Positions 11,100 to 20,886 of a stretch of DNA of 64,000 nucleotides are shown in pieces. This stretch comes from an uncultured Oscillospiraceae bacterium (GTDB lineage Bacteria > Bacillota > Clostridia > Oscillospirales > Oscillospiraceae): contig CAKTPV010000006.1 in NCBI GenBank assembly GCA_934591815.1, forward strand, positions 43,204 through 107,203, given 5' to 3'. Below the pieces are notes generated by a model. It had not been told where the DNA came from. It did no database searches and saw nothing but the letters and a program-made list of their open reading frames with translations. Position 1 is the stretch's first letter, and every line of letters starts with the position of its first letter. The position numbers and the translations under genes were made by a program.

Positions 11100-13051
11100 A
11101 AGGTGATCTCCTGTGAGGGGGAGGACGCCACCGTGTTGTCATTGATACAGGTGAAGTAGGCGCGGACCAGAGAGCCCCGGCCCACCTGGCCGGTAAAGGT
11201 ATAGCTGGTCTTCTTCAGGTTGGAGCTGAGGTACTGACTGTCCACGATCGCGCCGTCCTGCTCGAACTCCACCTTGATCATGCCGTCCATATCCTCCGGC
11301 AGTGAAAATTCCACCGTCTTGGTACGGGTCACGATATCCTCCTCACCGGTGCCGCTGACGGTAAAGACGATCTGCGTACCGCCATCCACCACCTCGCCGG
11401 GCTGGATGCTCTGGTCGGTGATCCGTCCCGTCTCCACCTCTGTGTATGGGTCGAACGCCGGCTGCCCCACAGTCAGTCCCATGTCCTGGGCGTCCTTGAT
11501 GGCGATGGCAATATCCTCTCCCACAAAGCTGGGAACGGTCACCGACTTGGGGCCGGTGCTGATGTAAAGCGTGATCTTCTGTCCCTTTTTCAGCTGCTCA
11601 CCGGCCTCCGGCACGGTGGAGATCACGGTATCCTTGGCGCGGGTATCGGAGTTCTGGCTCAGGAACTCTAATTGCAGATCCAGGTTCAGCTCCTGCAGCT
11701 CGATACGCGCCTGCCGGTATTCCTTACCGGTCATATCCGGCATAGGTACCTTTTCCTCCTCCGCCGCCACATAGACCTCAATGACGAAGTTGCTCTTGCG
11801 GCTGCGTCCTGCCTCCGGAGACTGCTCAACGATCTGCCCCGCCGCGTAGGCATCCGAGCGCAGCGCACCCTTGACGACGATCTCGAAAACATCCTTTACG
11901 CCGTCCGCGAGCTGGGCCTCCTCCACGGTCATACCGCGCACATCAGGGACCTCATAGCTCTTGTTGTTGCCGGCGGGGCCGAAATCGCCCAAGATCAGCT
12001 TGAACAGCAGGAACACCAGCACCAGCGCCGCCGCAAAGATGCCCGCCATAATGGCGATGGACTTCTTATCCCGGAAGCGGACATCCTCCTCCGGCTCATC
12101 GCGGCGCACCTGCTCCGTCCGCTTTTTTACCGCGGTAGCCACCTGCGCCGTAGGCAGAGGCATGGTCGGTTCGCTGTCCGGCTGCACCGCTGTCAATTCC
12201 TTGCGGATATAGTCCATATCCACGGTGGGATCCTTGCGGAATTTCTCCAGATCCTCCAGCATGGCGTCCGCCGTCGGATAGCGCTTGTCCGGATCGCTGT
12301 TCATCGCCTTCATGCAGATCAGCTCCAGCGGCTCCGGAATGTCCGGGTCTATATCCCGGGGCGCCAGCGGCACGGAGCTGAGGTGCTGGATGGCCACGGA
12401 CACGGCGGAATCCCCCTCAAAGGGCAGCCGCCCGGTCAGCATCTCATACAGCACCACACCGGCGGAGTAGATGTCGGAGCGGGCGTCGATCCGGTCGCCC
12501 CGGGCCTGCTCCGGCGAGATATAGTGGACGGAGCCGAGGGCCTCCTGTGTCAGGGTCTGGCTGGCGTTGGCCAGACAGGCGATGCCGAAGTCGGCCACCT
12601 TCACGCTGCCGTCCCGCAGCACCATAATGTTCTGGGGCTTGATGTCCCGGTGGATGATGCCCCGGCTGTGGGCGTGGCTCAGCCCGCGCATGATCTGGGT
12701 GATAAAGTGCAGGGACTCCCGCCAGTCCATGCGGCCCCGCCGCTCCATGTACTGCTTCAGCGTGATGCCGTCGATCAGCTCCATGACGATATATTCCGTC
12801 TCGCCGCTGGTGGACACGTCGTACACCGACACGATGTTGGCGTGGGACAGCTGTGCCACGGCGCGGGATTCATCCCGGAAGCGGCGGCGGAAATCGGCGT
12901 TATCCGCCAGATCACTCTTCAATATCTTGACGGCCACCAGACGGTTCAGGCGATGACATCTGGCCTTATATACATTTGCCATGCCGCCGGAACCGATCAA
13001 CTCCAGAATTTCATAGCGATCGTCCAGCATACGTCCTATGTATTGATCCAT
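11096..13051 (-). CDS. prkC: PASTA-domain Ser/Thr protein kinase PrkC/PknB
   Basis: 651 residues. The cytoplasmic Hanks-type kinase domain has the glycine loop GSGGMANVY, Lys42 (VAVK), catalytic HRDIKPQN (134-141) and DFG 154-156. A membrane helix follows at about 338-357. The outer part has three PASTA repeats (YEVPDVRGM, VPMPDMTGK, VTVPSFVGE) that bind muropeptides, then a C-terminal domain of about 90 residues. In Firmicutes this kinase senses cell-wall fragments and controls growth and spore germination. It is encoded directly after its cognate phosphatase. Confidence 0.96.
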   Translation of the reverse strand: MDQYIGRMLDDRYEILELIGSGGMANVYKARCHRLNRLVAVKILKSDLADNADFRRRFRDESRAVAQLSHANIVSVYDVSTSGETEYIVMELIDGITLKQYMERRGRMDWRESLHFITQIMRGLSHAHSRGIIHRDIKPQNIMVLRDGSVKVADFGIACLANASQTLTQEALGSVHYISPEQARGDRIDARSDIYSAGVVLYEMLTGRLPFEGDSAVSVAIQHLSSVPLAPRDIDPDIPEPLELICMKAMNSDPDKRYPTADAMLEDLEKFRKDPTVDMDYIRKELTAVQPDSEPTMPLPTAQVATAVKKRTEQVRRDEPEEDVRFRDKKSIAIMAGIFAAALVLVFLLFKLILGDFGPAGNNKSYEVPDVRGMTVEEAQLADGVKDVFEIVVKGALRSDAYAAGQIVEQSPEAGRSRKSNFVIEVYVAAEEEKVPMPDMTGKEYRQARIELQELNLDLQLEFLSQNSDTRAKDTVISTVPEAGEQLKKGQKITLYISTGPKSVTVPSFVGEDIAIAIKDAQDMGLTVGQPAFDPYTEVETGRITDQSIQPGEVVDGGTQIVFTVSGTGEEDIVTRTKTVEFSLPEDMDGMIKVEFEQDGAIVDSQYLSSNLKKTSYTFTGQVGRGSLVRAYFTCINDNTVASSPSQEITF

Positions 13052-13064
13052 GTTGTCATCTCCT

Positions 13065-13796
13065 TCATTCGTTCATCAGCAGCACCGCCGTGATATTGTC
13101 CGGTGCGCCGCGCCGCAGCGATATCTGCAGCAGGTGATCCAGACAGCTCTCAATATCGCCGTCATGAAGCACCTCAAAAAGCATCTCCTGATCGGAGACG
13201 GTGTTGACCAGTCCGTCTGTGCACAGCAGGATGAAATCCCCCTGCCTCCAGGGCACGGAGAAGCTGTCGGCCTGCGCCTGTGCATCCGGTCCCAGTGCGC
13301 GGGTGATGAGATTGCGGCTGGGGTGACGGCGCGCCTCCTGCGGCGTGATATCGCCCTTCTCCACCATATTCTCCACCACGGAGTGATCCCGCGAGATCTG
13401 CCGGATATCCTCCGCCGTAATGTAGTAGGCGCGGCTGTCGCCGATGTTGCCCACCATCACAAGATCCTCCCGCGCCAGTGCGCAGACCAGTGTGGTGCCC
13501 ATGTGCTGGTAGTCCGCATTCTTGGCAGCCTCGCGGCGGATGGCATCGTTGGCCAAGGAAATGGCGTACAGCATCGCCTGCCGCATCTGCTCCTCCTCGG
13601 CGCTCTCCTGCAAAACCGCCCGCAGCTCCTTTTCGAACTGCTCCACAGCGATGCCGCTGGCAATGCGGCCCCCGTTGGTGCCGCCCATACCGTCGCAAAC
13701 CACCGCTGCGCTGTAGCTGCCCACTGTAAACGCCGCATAGGCGTCCTGATTCTCACTGCGCACCAATCCGGTGTTGGTAATGCCCCACATTTTCAT
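13065..13796 (-). CDS. stp: PP2C-type Ser/Thr phosphatase
   Basis: 243 residues. It dephosphorylates PrkC and its substrates. PP2C motifs are present: RSENQDAY (Asp metal ligand), VVCDGMGGTNGG, GNIGDSRAYY, SRDHS, LCTDGL and APDNITAV. Two adjacent starts are possible, GTG 13799 and ATG 13796. The ATG is used here, while GGAG is at 6 nt from the GTG and 9 nt from the ATG. The start overlaps the rlmN stop. The symbol stp is used; prpC is the Bacillus name. Confidence 0.95.
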   Translation of the reverse strand: MKMWGITNTGLVRSENQDAYAAFTVGSYSAAVVCDGMGGTNGGRIASGIAVEQFEKELRAVLQESAEEEQMRQAMLYAISLANDAIRREAAKNADYQHMGTTLVCALAREDLVMVGNIGDSRAYYITAEDIRQISRDHSVVENMVEKGDITPQEARRHPSRNLITRALGPDAQAQADSFSVPWRQGDFILLCTDGLVNTVSDQEMLFEVLHDGDIESCLDHLLQISLRRGAPDNITAVLLMNE

Positions 13797-14833
13797 CACA
13801 GGCCGCTCCTTCCCTGCTCCTCCATGGCCTTGCGCCGCAGCTGGCCGCAGGAGGCGTCGATATCGCCGCCGAGACTGCGCCGCACCGTGGCGGTGATGCC
13901 ATGGGATTCCAGACGCTTCTGAAACGCGGCAATGCGGCGGCTGGGCTTGTAGGGGCTCTCCACCACATCGTTCAGCGGGATCAGATTTACATGGCCCGGC
14001 ATACCCCGCAGCTTTTTGGCGATCAGGTCTGCCTGCCAGTCGTTGTCATTGACGCCGTCGATCATGGCGTACTCAAAGCTGATGCGCCGTCCCGTCCGCT
14101 GGAAATAGCGGTGGCAGGCGTCGAACAGCAGCTCCACGTCATAGGCCCGGTTCACCGGCATGATGCGGCTGCGGGTCTCGCTGTCCGGCGCGTGCAGCGA
14201 CACGGACAGCGTTAACTGCAATTCCTTCTCCGCCAGCGCGTCGATGCCCGGCACCACGCCGCAGGTGGACAGGCTGATATGCCGCATACCGATGTTCATG
14301 CCGTCGGGGTGATTCACCAGTTCCAGAAAACGCAGCACGTTTTCCATATTATCCAGCGGCTCACCGATGCCCATCAGCACGATATTCGATACCTCCCGCC
14401 CGGAATCCAACTGGGTGAACAGTACCTGATCCAGCATCTCCGAGGGGCGCAGATCCCGCACCTTACCGGCGATGGTGCTGGCGCAGAACGCACAGCCCAT
14501 GCGGCAGCCCACCTGCGACGAGATGCACACGGTGTTGCCGTGGTGGTACTGCATCAGCACCGTTTCGATGCAGTTGCCGTCGGACAGCTCCCACAGGTAC
14601 TTGATGGTGCCGTCCAGCCGTGACTCCTGCTTCCGCGCCACCGTGGGCGCCGTGATAAAGCAGCCCGCCGCCAGCTTTTCCCGCAGCGGCTTGGAGAGAT
14701 TCGTCATGTCCTCAAAGGACGTGACGCCCCGGTGCAGCCATGCAAAGACCTGCTTGGCGCGGAATGCCGGCTCCCCCAGTTCCTTGAGGAACCGGGCAAG
14801 CTCCTGCTGGGTCATGGATTTGATATCGGTCAT
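13796..14833 (-). CDS. rlmN: 23S rRNA (A2503-C2)/tRNA methyltransferase RlmN
   Basis: 345 residues. A radical-SAM enzyme that methylates A2503 of 23S rRNA and A37 of some tRNAs. It has the CxxxCxxC cluster motif (CRMGCAFCAS, about 118-127), the GIGEPLDN loop, and the two mechanistic cysteines, one in the LSTCGVVPG segment and one near the C-terminus (DASCGQLR). It lies between rsmB and stp, 13 bp from rsmB. Confidence 0.97.
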   Translation of the reverse strand: MTDIKSMTQQELARFLKELGEPAFRAKQVFAWLHRGVTSFEDMTNLSKPLREKLAAGCFITAPTVARKQESRLDGTIKYLWELSDGNCIETVLMQYHHGNTVCISSQVGCRMGCAFCASTIAGKVRDLRPSEMLDQVLFTQLDSGREVSNIVLMGIGEPLDNMENVLRFLELVNHPDGMNIGMRHISLSTCGVVPGIDALAEKELQLTLSVSLHAPDSETRSRIMPVNRAYDVELLFDACHRYFQRTGRRISFEYAMIDGVNDNDWQADLIAKKLRGMPGHVNLIPLNDVVESPYKPSRRIAAFQKRLESHGITATVRRSLGGDIDASCGQLRRKAMEEQGRSGL

Positions 14834-14846
14834 AAAAGCTCCTTGC

Positions 14847-16184
14847 TTATTTCTTGCGCATCCGGCAGATGTAGAACCCGTCTGTACCGTAGCGCTGAGG
14901 CCACAGCGTCAGCTGTCCGCAGCAGCCGCCGATGGGCTGCGGCAGGGAAAAGGGTTCCATCTCAAAGTCCGGGTGCGTATCCAAAAACGCCGTGGTGACG
15001 CCCTCGTTTTCCTCCGGCAGCACCGTACAGGTGGAGTACACCAGCACACCGCCGGGCCGCACATAGGCGGCTGCGTTGTCCAGAATGGCACTTTGGATGG
15101 CCGGCAGCTCCGCCAGCTCCTTGGGGTCCTTGTAGCGGATATCCGGCTTCTTCCGAATGATGCCAAGCCCTGAGCAGGGTACATCCGCCACCACAAGGTC
15201 GGCGGCGTTTTCCCACGCTGCGTGGCGCTCCCGCCCGTCGGCCAGCGCCGTCCGGACGGAGTGGATGCCAAGGCGCTCCGCGCCCCGCTCAATGAGCGAC
15301 AGCTTGTGGGGGTGGACATCGCAGGAGAGGATATCTCCCCTGTCCTTCTGATCAATGGCCAGCGCAAAGGATTTGCCGCCCGGTGCGGCGCACATATCCA
15401 GCACCCGATCTGTCTCCCCCGGCGCCGCCACCGTCGCCACCAGACGGGCGGCGGCGTCCTGCACGGTGAAGTGTCCCTCCGTAAAGGCAGGCAGGCGCTC
15501 TAAGTCACCGGTGGCGGACACCTCAAAGCAGCCCGCCAGCCACGGGTGGGCGCGTACCGTCACACCGGCAGCCCGCAGCTCCTTTTCCAGCTCCTCCGCC
15601 GTGATCTTCAGCGTGTTGGTCTGGATGGTGGTGGGGACGATCTCGTTGTTCATCCGGAGATAGTCCTCCGCCTCCTCCGCGCCCACCACGTCGATGAGGC
15701 GGCGCACCAGCCACTTGGGATGGCTGTACCGCACGGACAGATAGTCCGCCGTCGTGCCCTGGGGCAGCGCCGGCATATCCATCCAGTTGGCGACGAACTT
15801 CCGCAGCACCGCGTTGACCATACCGGCGGCCTTGGGGCGGCCCCACCGCTTGGTCATCTCCACCGCCTCGTTGACGGCGGCGCGGTGGGGGATCTTGTCC
15901 ATAAATAAGATCTGATACCCGCCGATCCGCAGAATGTTCAGGATCACCGGCTCCAGCCGGTGGGGCTTCTGGCTGCACCAGCAGCCGATATAGTAGTCCA
16001 GCAGACCGCGGTTCTGAATGACACCGTAGGCAAGGCGCGTGCAAAGCGCCGCCTCCCGGCTGTCCAGTCCGTTTTTCGCAATGGTGCGCTTCAGGCTGCC
16101 GTCCGACCACGCATTGGCGCGGCTGACCTGCATCAGCACCTCCAACGCCGTGTCACGGGCGCTGCTTCGCTGCATCTCGCTCAT
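14847..16184 (-). CDS. rsmB: 16S rRNA (C967-C5) methyltransferase RsmB
   Basis: 445 residues. The N-terminal NusB-like RNA-binding domain (about 5-140) is followed by a SAM-dependent methyltransferase domain. The latter includes VLDMCAAPGGKSFALA, the catalytic DVPCSGLGIIRKKPDIRY cysteine and YSTCTVLPEENE. The ATG overlaps the fmt stop (ATGA), showing translational coupling. The C-terminus ends in a basic tail after the usual FYICRMRKK. Confidence 0.96.
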   Translation of the reverse strand: MSEMQRSSARDTALEVLMQVSRANAWSDGSLKRTIAKNGLDSREAALCTRLAYGVIQNRGLLDYYIGCWCSQKPHRLEPVILNILRIGGYQILFMDKIPHRAAVNEAVEMTKRWGRPKAAGMVNAVLRKFVANWMDMPALPQGTTADYLSVRYSHPKWLVRRLIDVVGAEEAEDYLRMNNEIVPTTIQTNTLKITAEELEKELRAAGVTVRAHPWLAGCFEVSATGDLERLPAFTEGHFTVQDAAARLVATVAAPGETDRVLDMCAAPGGKSFALAIDQKDRGDILSCDVHPHKLSLIERGAERLGIHSVRTALADGRERHAAWENAADLVVADVPCSGLGIIRKKPDIRYKDPKELAELPAIQSAILDNAAAYVRPGGVLVYSTCTVLPEENEGVTTAFLDTHPDFEMEPFSLPQPIGGCCGQLTLWPQRYGTDGFYICRMRKK

Positions 16185-17101
16185 GCGTCCACCTGCACGG
16201 GATGACCCCGCAGATAGTCGGCCGCCGCCATGCGCTTGCCGCCCTCCGCCTGCAGCTCCAGAATGCGGAGCAGCCGCCCGTCGCCGCAGGCGATGGCGAG
16301 CCCCTGCTTTCCGGCCTCGGCGATCTTACCGGCGGCCAGCGCCGTCTCGCCGCCCACGGCGGTGCGGTAGACCTTCACGCTTTTTCCATCCAGCGTCATG
16401 GACGCGCAGGGCCACGGGATGAGACCCCGCACCTGATCGTGGAGCTGCCGGGCGCTCCTGGAGAAGTCCAGCGGCGACAAGCTGCGGTCCAGCATAGGCG
16501 CGTAGGTGTAGGCGCTGTGATCCTGCGGCGTCCGGACGGCGGTGCCGTCATGCAGCCGCTCCACTGCCTCGGCCAACGCATCCGCGCCCAGCACGGCCAG
16601 CCGCATCGTCAGCGTTTGCGCGTCCTCATCGGGGTCGATGGCCGTCTCGCGGCAGAGGATCACATCCCCGGCGTCCAGCTCCTTGGCCATATACATGATG
16701 GTGACACCGGTGACGCTGTCCCCATTGAGGATCGCCCAGTTGATGGGCGCCGCGCCCCGGTATTTCGGCAAAATAGAGGAGTGAACGTTGATAGAGCCAT
16801 AGGGCGGCGTGTTCAAAATATCCTCCGGCAGTATCCTGCCGTAGGCCGCCACCACGATCAGCTCCGGCGCCAGCTCCTCCACGAGGCGCAGCGCCTCGCC
16901 GTCCCGCAGCTTCACCGGCTGGTACACGGGGATGCCAACCGTCAGGGCATATTCCTTTACAGGAGAAAACGCCATTTTATGTCCACGGTTTTTGGGCTTG
17001 TCCGGCTGGGTGAACACGCCGCACACGTCGTGGCCGTCTTCCACCAGCCGTTTCAGGGACGCCACGGCAAAGTCGGGCGTCCCCATAAACAGTATTCTCA
17101 T
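16181..17101 (-). CDS. fmt: Methionyl-tRNA formyltransferase
   Basis: 306 residues. It formylates initiator Met-tRNA. The start ATG 17101 (MRILFMGTPDFA) overlaps the def stop as ATGA; a frame extension upstream is ignored. The formyltransferase signature is present (NVHSSILPKYRGAAPINWAI, with the catalytic Asn and His), with Asp in SVTGVTIMYMAKELDAGD and a C-terminal OB-like domain from about 205. The def-fmt coupling places N-terminal formylation and deformylation in one unit. Confidence 0.97.
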   Translation of the reverse strand: MRILFMGTPDFAVASLKRLVEDGHDVCGVFTQPDKPKNRGHKMAFSPVKEYALTVGIPVYQPVKLRDGEALRLVEELAPELIVVAAYGRILPEDILNTPPYGSINVHSSILPKYRGAAPINWAILNGDSVTGVTIMYMAKELDAGDVILCRETAIDPDEDAQTLTMRLAVLGADALAEAVERLHDGTAVRTPQDHSAYTYAPMLDRSLSPLDFSRSARQLHDQVRGLIPWPCASMTLDGKSVKVYRTAVGGETALAAGKIAEAGKQGLAIACGDGRLLRILELQAEGGKRMAAADYLRGHPVQVDA

Positions 17102-17610
17102 TCGTCCTCGTCTCCGTTCTCCGCCTCGCACTGGCGGATGTACGCCTCCAGCTCCTCCTCGGTCAGCAGGTGATCCGTATGCTCCACGAACAGATGGCCG
17201 TCCAGATGCTCGATCTCGTGGCAGAAGCAGCGGGCGGTCAGTCCCTCGTCCTCCACCTCGAACCAGTCACCGTTCCGATCCTGCGCCCGGACGCGCACGA
17301 TCTCCGGGCGGGTGACCTCGCCGTATTTCCCGGGAACGCTGAGGCAGCCCTCCAGACCGGTCTGCTCACCCTCGGTGCGGATGATCTCCGGGTTCACCAG
17401 CTCGATGAGCTGCTCCTCCTCGTCCAGCACCACGCAGACACGGCGCAGCACGCCGACCTGCGGGGCGGCCAGACCCACGCCGCCGGAATCCGCCAGCGTA
17501 TCCGCCAGATCGTCCAGCAGCGTATGCAGACGGCCGTTAAAGTCCGTCACCGGACGGCATACCTTGGTCAGGCAAGGCTCTCCTTGTAAAGCAATTTTCC
17601 TTAACGCCAT
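17098..17610 (-). CDS. def: Peptide deformylase
   Basis: 170 residues. It removes formyl from nascent N-terminal Met. The three metal-enzyme motifs are GVGLAAPQVG (about 44-53), EGCLSVPG (metal Cys) and HEIEHLDGHLFVE (two His and the catalytic Glu). GAGGT stands 7 nt before the ATG. The C-terminus carries an acidic extension (LTEEELEAYIRQ, then acidic residues) beyond the catalytic core. Confidence 0.97.
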   Translation of the reverse strand: MALRKIALQGEPCLTKVCRPVTDFNGRLHTLLDDLADTLADSGGVGLAAPQVGVLRRVCVVLDEEEQLIELVNPEIIRTEGEQTGLEGCLSVPGKYGEVTRPEIVRVRAQDRNGDWFEVEDEGLTARCFCHEIEHLDGHLFVEHTDHLLTEEELEAYIRQCEAENGDEDE

Positions 17611-17634
17611 TGTTCTTACCTCGCTTTTTCAGAG

Positions 17635-20055
17635 TCAATCCATCAGATTGCAGTCGGTATAGATGTGCAGGCGGCGGTTCTCACCCCGCTGCGCGAACTC
17701 TCTCATAAATGCGCTCAGAAGCTGTCGAAGCTGCCGGTCGTTGCGGCCCAACACCATGGTGCGGTAGCGGTAGCTGCCGTTCACCTTGACCACCGGCGCC
17801 GGCGCCGGCCCCAGTATTTGCAGCTCCATGGCGCTGTACGGCGGCTTCTGCGCCGCCTGCCGCAAACTACGTGTCAGCAGGTCAAGCGCCTGCCGCACGG
17901 CGTTTTCCTCCTGCCCCGTCACCGTCACGGTGAACTGGTCGGCAAAGGGCGGGTCACGCCGCAGCTTCCGAAGCTGGATCTCCGCGTCATAGAACCGCTG
18001 ATAATCCTGCTGCGCCGCCGCTTGGATCACATCGTTCTGGGGCGTGTAGGTCTGGATCACGGCTCGTCCGGCCTTACTGCCCCGTCCGGCCCGTCCGATC
18101 ACCTGCGTCAGCAGATTGAAGGTACGCTCCGCCGCCCGGTAGTGATCCACATACAGCGACGTGTCCGCGCCGAGGACGCCCACCAGCGTCACGTTTTCAA
18201 AATCCAGTCCCTTGGCCACCATCTGCGTTCCCAGCAGGATAGGCACTCGCTTCTCCTCAAACTCCCGCAGGATGGCCTCGTGTCCCACAGATACGGTGTC
18301 CGCGTCCATCCGCAGCAGCACCGTGCCGGGGAAGATCCTGTGCAGCTCTTCCTCCACCCGCTGGGTACCCACGCCGATGTGCTTGAATTGTCCGCCGCAT
18401 TCGGGGCAGACCTCCGGCGCTTTTTCGGAATAGCCGCAGTAGTGGCACATCAGCCGTCCGTTGGCGCTGTGGTAGGTAAGGTACACGCTGCACCGCGGGC
18501 ATTTTGGTACATAGGTACACTGGGGACACAGCAGCTGGCGGCTGCTGCCCCGCCGGTTGAGGAACAGAATACTCTGCTCCCCAGCCGCCAGATTCTTTTG
18601 TAATTCCTCGTAGAGCGGCCAGCTGATAATGCCATTCCGCCCCTCCCGCAGCTCCTGCCGCAGATCCGCTATAATGACCTGGGGCAATGCCTGCCGGTTG
18701 TAGCGCTGCCGCAGCAGCGCCTTCTGATAGTCGCCCTTTTCCGCCCAGTACGCCGTCTCCACCGTAGGGGTAGCGGAGCCCAGCAGCAGCCGCGCACCCT
18801 CTTGCAGACAACGGTACTTGGCGATGTCCCGGGCGTGGTAGCAGGGTGACGTCTCCGACTCATAGGAGCCCTCCTGCTCCTCATCCATCACGATGAGGCC
18901 GATGTCCCGCAGCGGCGCGAACACCGCCGACCGGGTTCCAAGCACGATGTGCGCCTCGCCCCGGTGGATGCGCTTAAATTGATCGTACCGCTCCGTCAGG
19001 CGCAGACCACTGTGCAGCAGTGCCACCTCGTCCCCAAAGTACACAGTAAAGCGCGCCATCATCTGGGGCGTCAGCGCGATCTCCGGCACCAGGATCATCA
19101 CGGACTTGCCGCGGTGCAGCAGCTCCTGCGCCAGCCGGATATAGACCAGCGTTTTGCCGCTGCCGGTCACACCTTGCAGCAGTGTGACGCCCGCTTTCCC
19201 GGACAGTGCCTGCTGTAAAATATCCTCATAGACCTGCTGCTGCTCGTCGTTTAATGTAATGGTTTCCGCCTTTACAGCACACTGTTTTTCAGTAATACGG
19301 TACGCTTCCTGCTCCCGCAGGGATACGGCGCCGTTCAGCGCCAGCAGCTCCACCGTCTTGCGGGCCGCGCCGGTGAAATAGCACAGGTCGTGCATCCCTG
19401 TTTCGCCGTTTTGCGCCAGAAACGCCACCACCTCGCGCTGGCGGCGGGCGTTCTTACCCACCAGCTCCAGCGCCTGCTCCGCCGGCACCGCCAGCTTTGC
19501 AAACACGTCCACCTTGTCCCGCACCTTGCGGCGGGACTCCGTCTCGCGGCGGAGCGTCCCCGCCTTTTCCATACGCCGCAGCAGCAGCGTCGTATCATCG
19601 CCAAGTGCCTGCTTCAGAGCCTCCGTCTCCATCGGCCCATCCAGCAAGAGGCGGCATACCGCCGCCTCCTTTTCCGGCAGCGTCTCCGGCAGTACATCCC
19701 TTGCCAGTCGCCACATCTCCCGGTAACGATACCATACCGCCGCCGGCAGGATGGTGTGCAGGGCATCGTAGAACGTGCAGAAATACCGCTGCCGCATCCA
19801 CAGCGCCAGCCGTATCTCCTTCTCCGACACCACCGGCTCCGCGTCCAGCAGGGTGCGTACCGTTTTCAAAGGCTTGTCCGGTACGCCCTCCCCCGTTGCC
19901 AGGATCACCGCCTCGCTGAGACGGTTTCCCCTGCCAAAGGGTACCAGCACACGACAGCCCACCTGCCCGCCCACATCGCGGGGCAGCAGGTAGTCGTATA
20001 CCTTGTCGATGGCGTAGGGCGCCGCCTGCACGGCCACCTTGGCGATCACAGCCAT
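17635..20055 (-). CDS. priA: Primosomal protein N' (replication restart helicase PriA)
   Basis: 806 residues. It reloads the replisome at stalled forks. It has an N-terminal DNA-binding domain (about 1-110), then a helicase core with Walker A GVTGSGKT (about 295-302), the DEEQ box (VMDEEQEGSYES) and GSATPTVE. The zinc-binding insert has four CxxC pairs between about 500 and 545 (CPQC, CPRC, CHYC, CPEC). The helicase C-terminal motifs include GTQMVAKGLDFENVTLVG and QVIGRAGR. The ATG is 2 bp from the rpoZ stop. Confidence 0.97.
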   Translation of the reverse strand: MAVIAKVAVQAAPYAIDKVYDYLLPRDVGGQVGCRVLVPFGRGNRLSEAVILATGEGVPDKPLKTVRTLLDAEPVVSEKEIRLALWMRQRYFCTFYDALHTILPAAVWYRYREMWRLARDVLPETLPEKEAAVCRLLLDGPMETEALKQALGDDTTLLLRRMEKAGTLRRETESRRKVRDKVDVFAKLAVPAEQALELVGKNARRQREVVAFLAQNGETGMHDLCYFTGAARKTVELLALNGAVSLREQEAYRITEKQCAVKAETITLNDEQQQVYEDILQQALSGKAGVTLLQGVTGSGKTLVYIRLAQELLHRGKSVMILVPEIALTPQMMARFTVYFGDEVALLHSGLRLTERYDQFKRIHRGEAHIVLGTRSAVFAPLRDIGLIVMDEEQEGSYESETSPCYHARDIAKYRCLQEGARLLLGSATPTVETAYWAEKGDYQKALLRQRYNRQALPQVIIADLRQELREGRNGIISWPLYEELQKNLAAGEQSILFLNRRGSSRQLLCPQCTYVPKCPRCSVYLTYHSANGRLMCHYCGYSEKAPEVCPECGGQFKHIGVGTQRVEEELHRIFPGTVLLRMDADTVSVGHEAILREFEEKRVPILLGTQMVAKGLDFENVTLVGVLGADTSLYVDHYRAAERTFNLLTQVIGRAGRGSKAGRAVIQTYTPQNDVIQAAAQQDYQRFYDAEIQLRKLRRDPPFADQFTVTVTGQEENAVRQALDLLTRSLRQAAQKPPYSAMELQILGPAPAPVVKVNGSYRYRTMVLGRNDRQLRQLLSAFMREFAQRGENRRLHIYTDCNLMD

Positions 20056-20056
20056 G

Positions 20057-20269
20057 TCAGATGTTCTCTTCCTCGATGACGGGATTGGCCACGAACTTCC
20101 CCTCCGCCACCTCGTTGATGGCCTCGGTCACGGGCTTTTCCTCCAGATGCTCGCCCTTGGCCTCGGCCTCGGCGGCGATCTGGCGGGCGCGGCGCGCCAC
20201 CACATTCACCATCATATAGCGGTTTGGGATATACTCCGTCAGTTTGTTCATTGCAGGATACAGCATCAT
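20057..20269 (-). CDS. rpoZ: RNA polymerase omega subunit
   Basis: About 70 residues (MMLYPAMNKLTEYIPNRYM ... NPVIEEENI). It is the small subunit that stabilises beta-prime. The characteristic NRYMMVNVVARRARQIA helix and the EKPVTEAINEVAEGK segment are present. The start is uncertain: ATG 20269 is 12 nt from AAAGGA, while a GTG at 20278 overlaps the gmk stop at 3 nt spacing. It sits between gmk and priA as in Bacillus, but coaBC, which usually separates it from priA, is absent. Confidence 0.93.
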   Translation of the reverse strand: MMLYPAMNKLTEYIPNRYMMVNVVARRARQIAAEAEAKGEHLEEKPVTEAINEVAEGKFVANPVIEEENI

Positions 20270-20274
20270 AATCG

Positions 20275-20883
20275 TCACATTTCCTTTCCGTTGAGAATGT
20301 ATTCCATACGCTCGGCGGGCTTGCAGTGCTCGGCGCACAGGATCGCGCGCAGCTCCTCCACTGCCTGCTCCACCGTGTCGTTGATGACAAAATAGTTGTA
20401 GTCGCTGGCGTTTTTCAGTTCCACCTGCGCCCGGAGCAGACGCTTCTGCACCTTCTCCGGCGTGTCCGTACCGCGGGCGGTAAGGCGGCGCTCCAGTTCC
20501 CCCCAGCTGGGGGGTGCGATGAAGATCCGTACCGTCTCCGGTCGCTTGGCGCAGACCTGTGCCGCGCCCTGGATCTCAATGTCGAGGATCACGTCCTTGC
20601 CCTGTTCCATGGCCTCGTCCACATATTTTTTCGGTGTGCCGTAGAAGTTGCCCACATACTCGGCATACTCCAGAAACGCATCGCCCTCGATCATCTCGCG
20701 GAAGCGATCCGCATGGATGAAGTGATAGTCCACGCCGTCCCGCTCCCCCTCACGAGGTGCGCGGGTGGTGGCGGATACGGAAAAATACAGATCGTCCCGT
20801 CCCTCGAACAGGGCGTGGAGCACCGTGCTCTTACCCACACCGGAGGGCCCGGAAATAATGAAGGTTTTTCCTCTTTTATTCAA
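20275..20883 (-). CDS. gmk: Guanylate kinase
   Basis: 202 residues. It phosphorylates GMP to GDP. The P-loop is SGPSGVGKST (about 11-20). The GMP-binding segment is SATTRAPREGERDGVDYHF, and DIEIQGAAQV and the lid with RRLTARGTD are clear. It starts at TTG 20883 with GAGGAGG 7 nt upstream. It belongs to the conserved yicC-remA-gmk-rpoZ set. Confidence 0.97.
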   Translation of the reverse strand: MNKRGKTFIISGPSGVGKSTVLHALFEGRDDLYFSVSATTRAPREGERDGVDYHFIHADRFREMIEGDAFLEYAEYVGNFYGTPKKYVDEAMEQGKDVILDIEIQGAAQVCAKRPETVRIFIAPPSWGELERRLTARGTDTPEKVQKRLLRAQVELKNASDYNYFVINDTVEQAVEELRAILCAEHCKPAERMEYILNGKEM

Positions 20884-20886
20884 TAC

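Noticed and set aside
11672..13093. A 473-codon plus-strand frame over prkC
   Set aside because: Antisense to a kinase with all motifs; low-complexity His/Gln/Arg composition typical of shadow frames in high-GC DNA.
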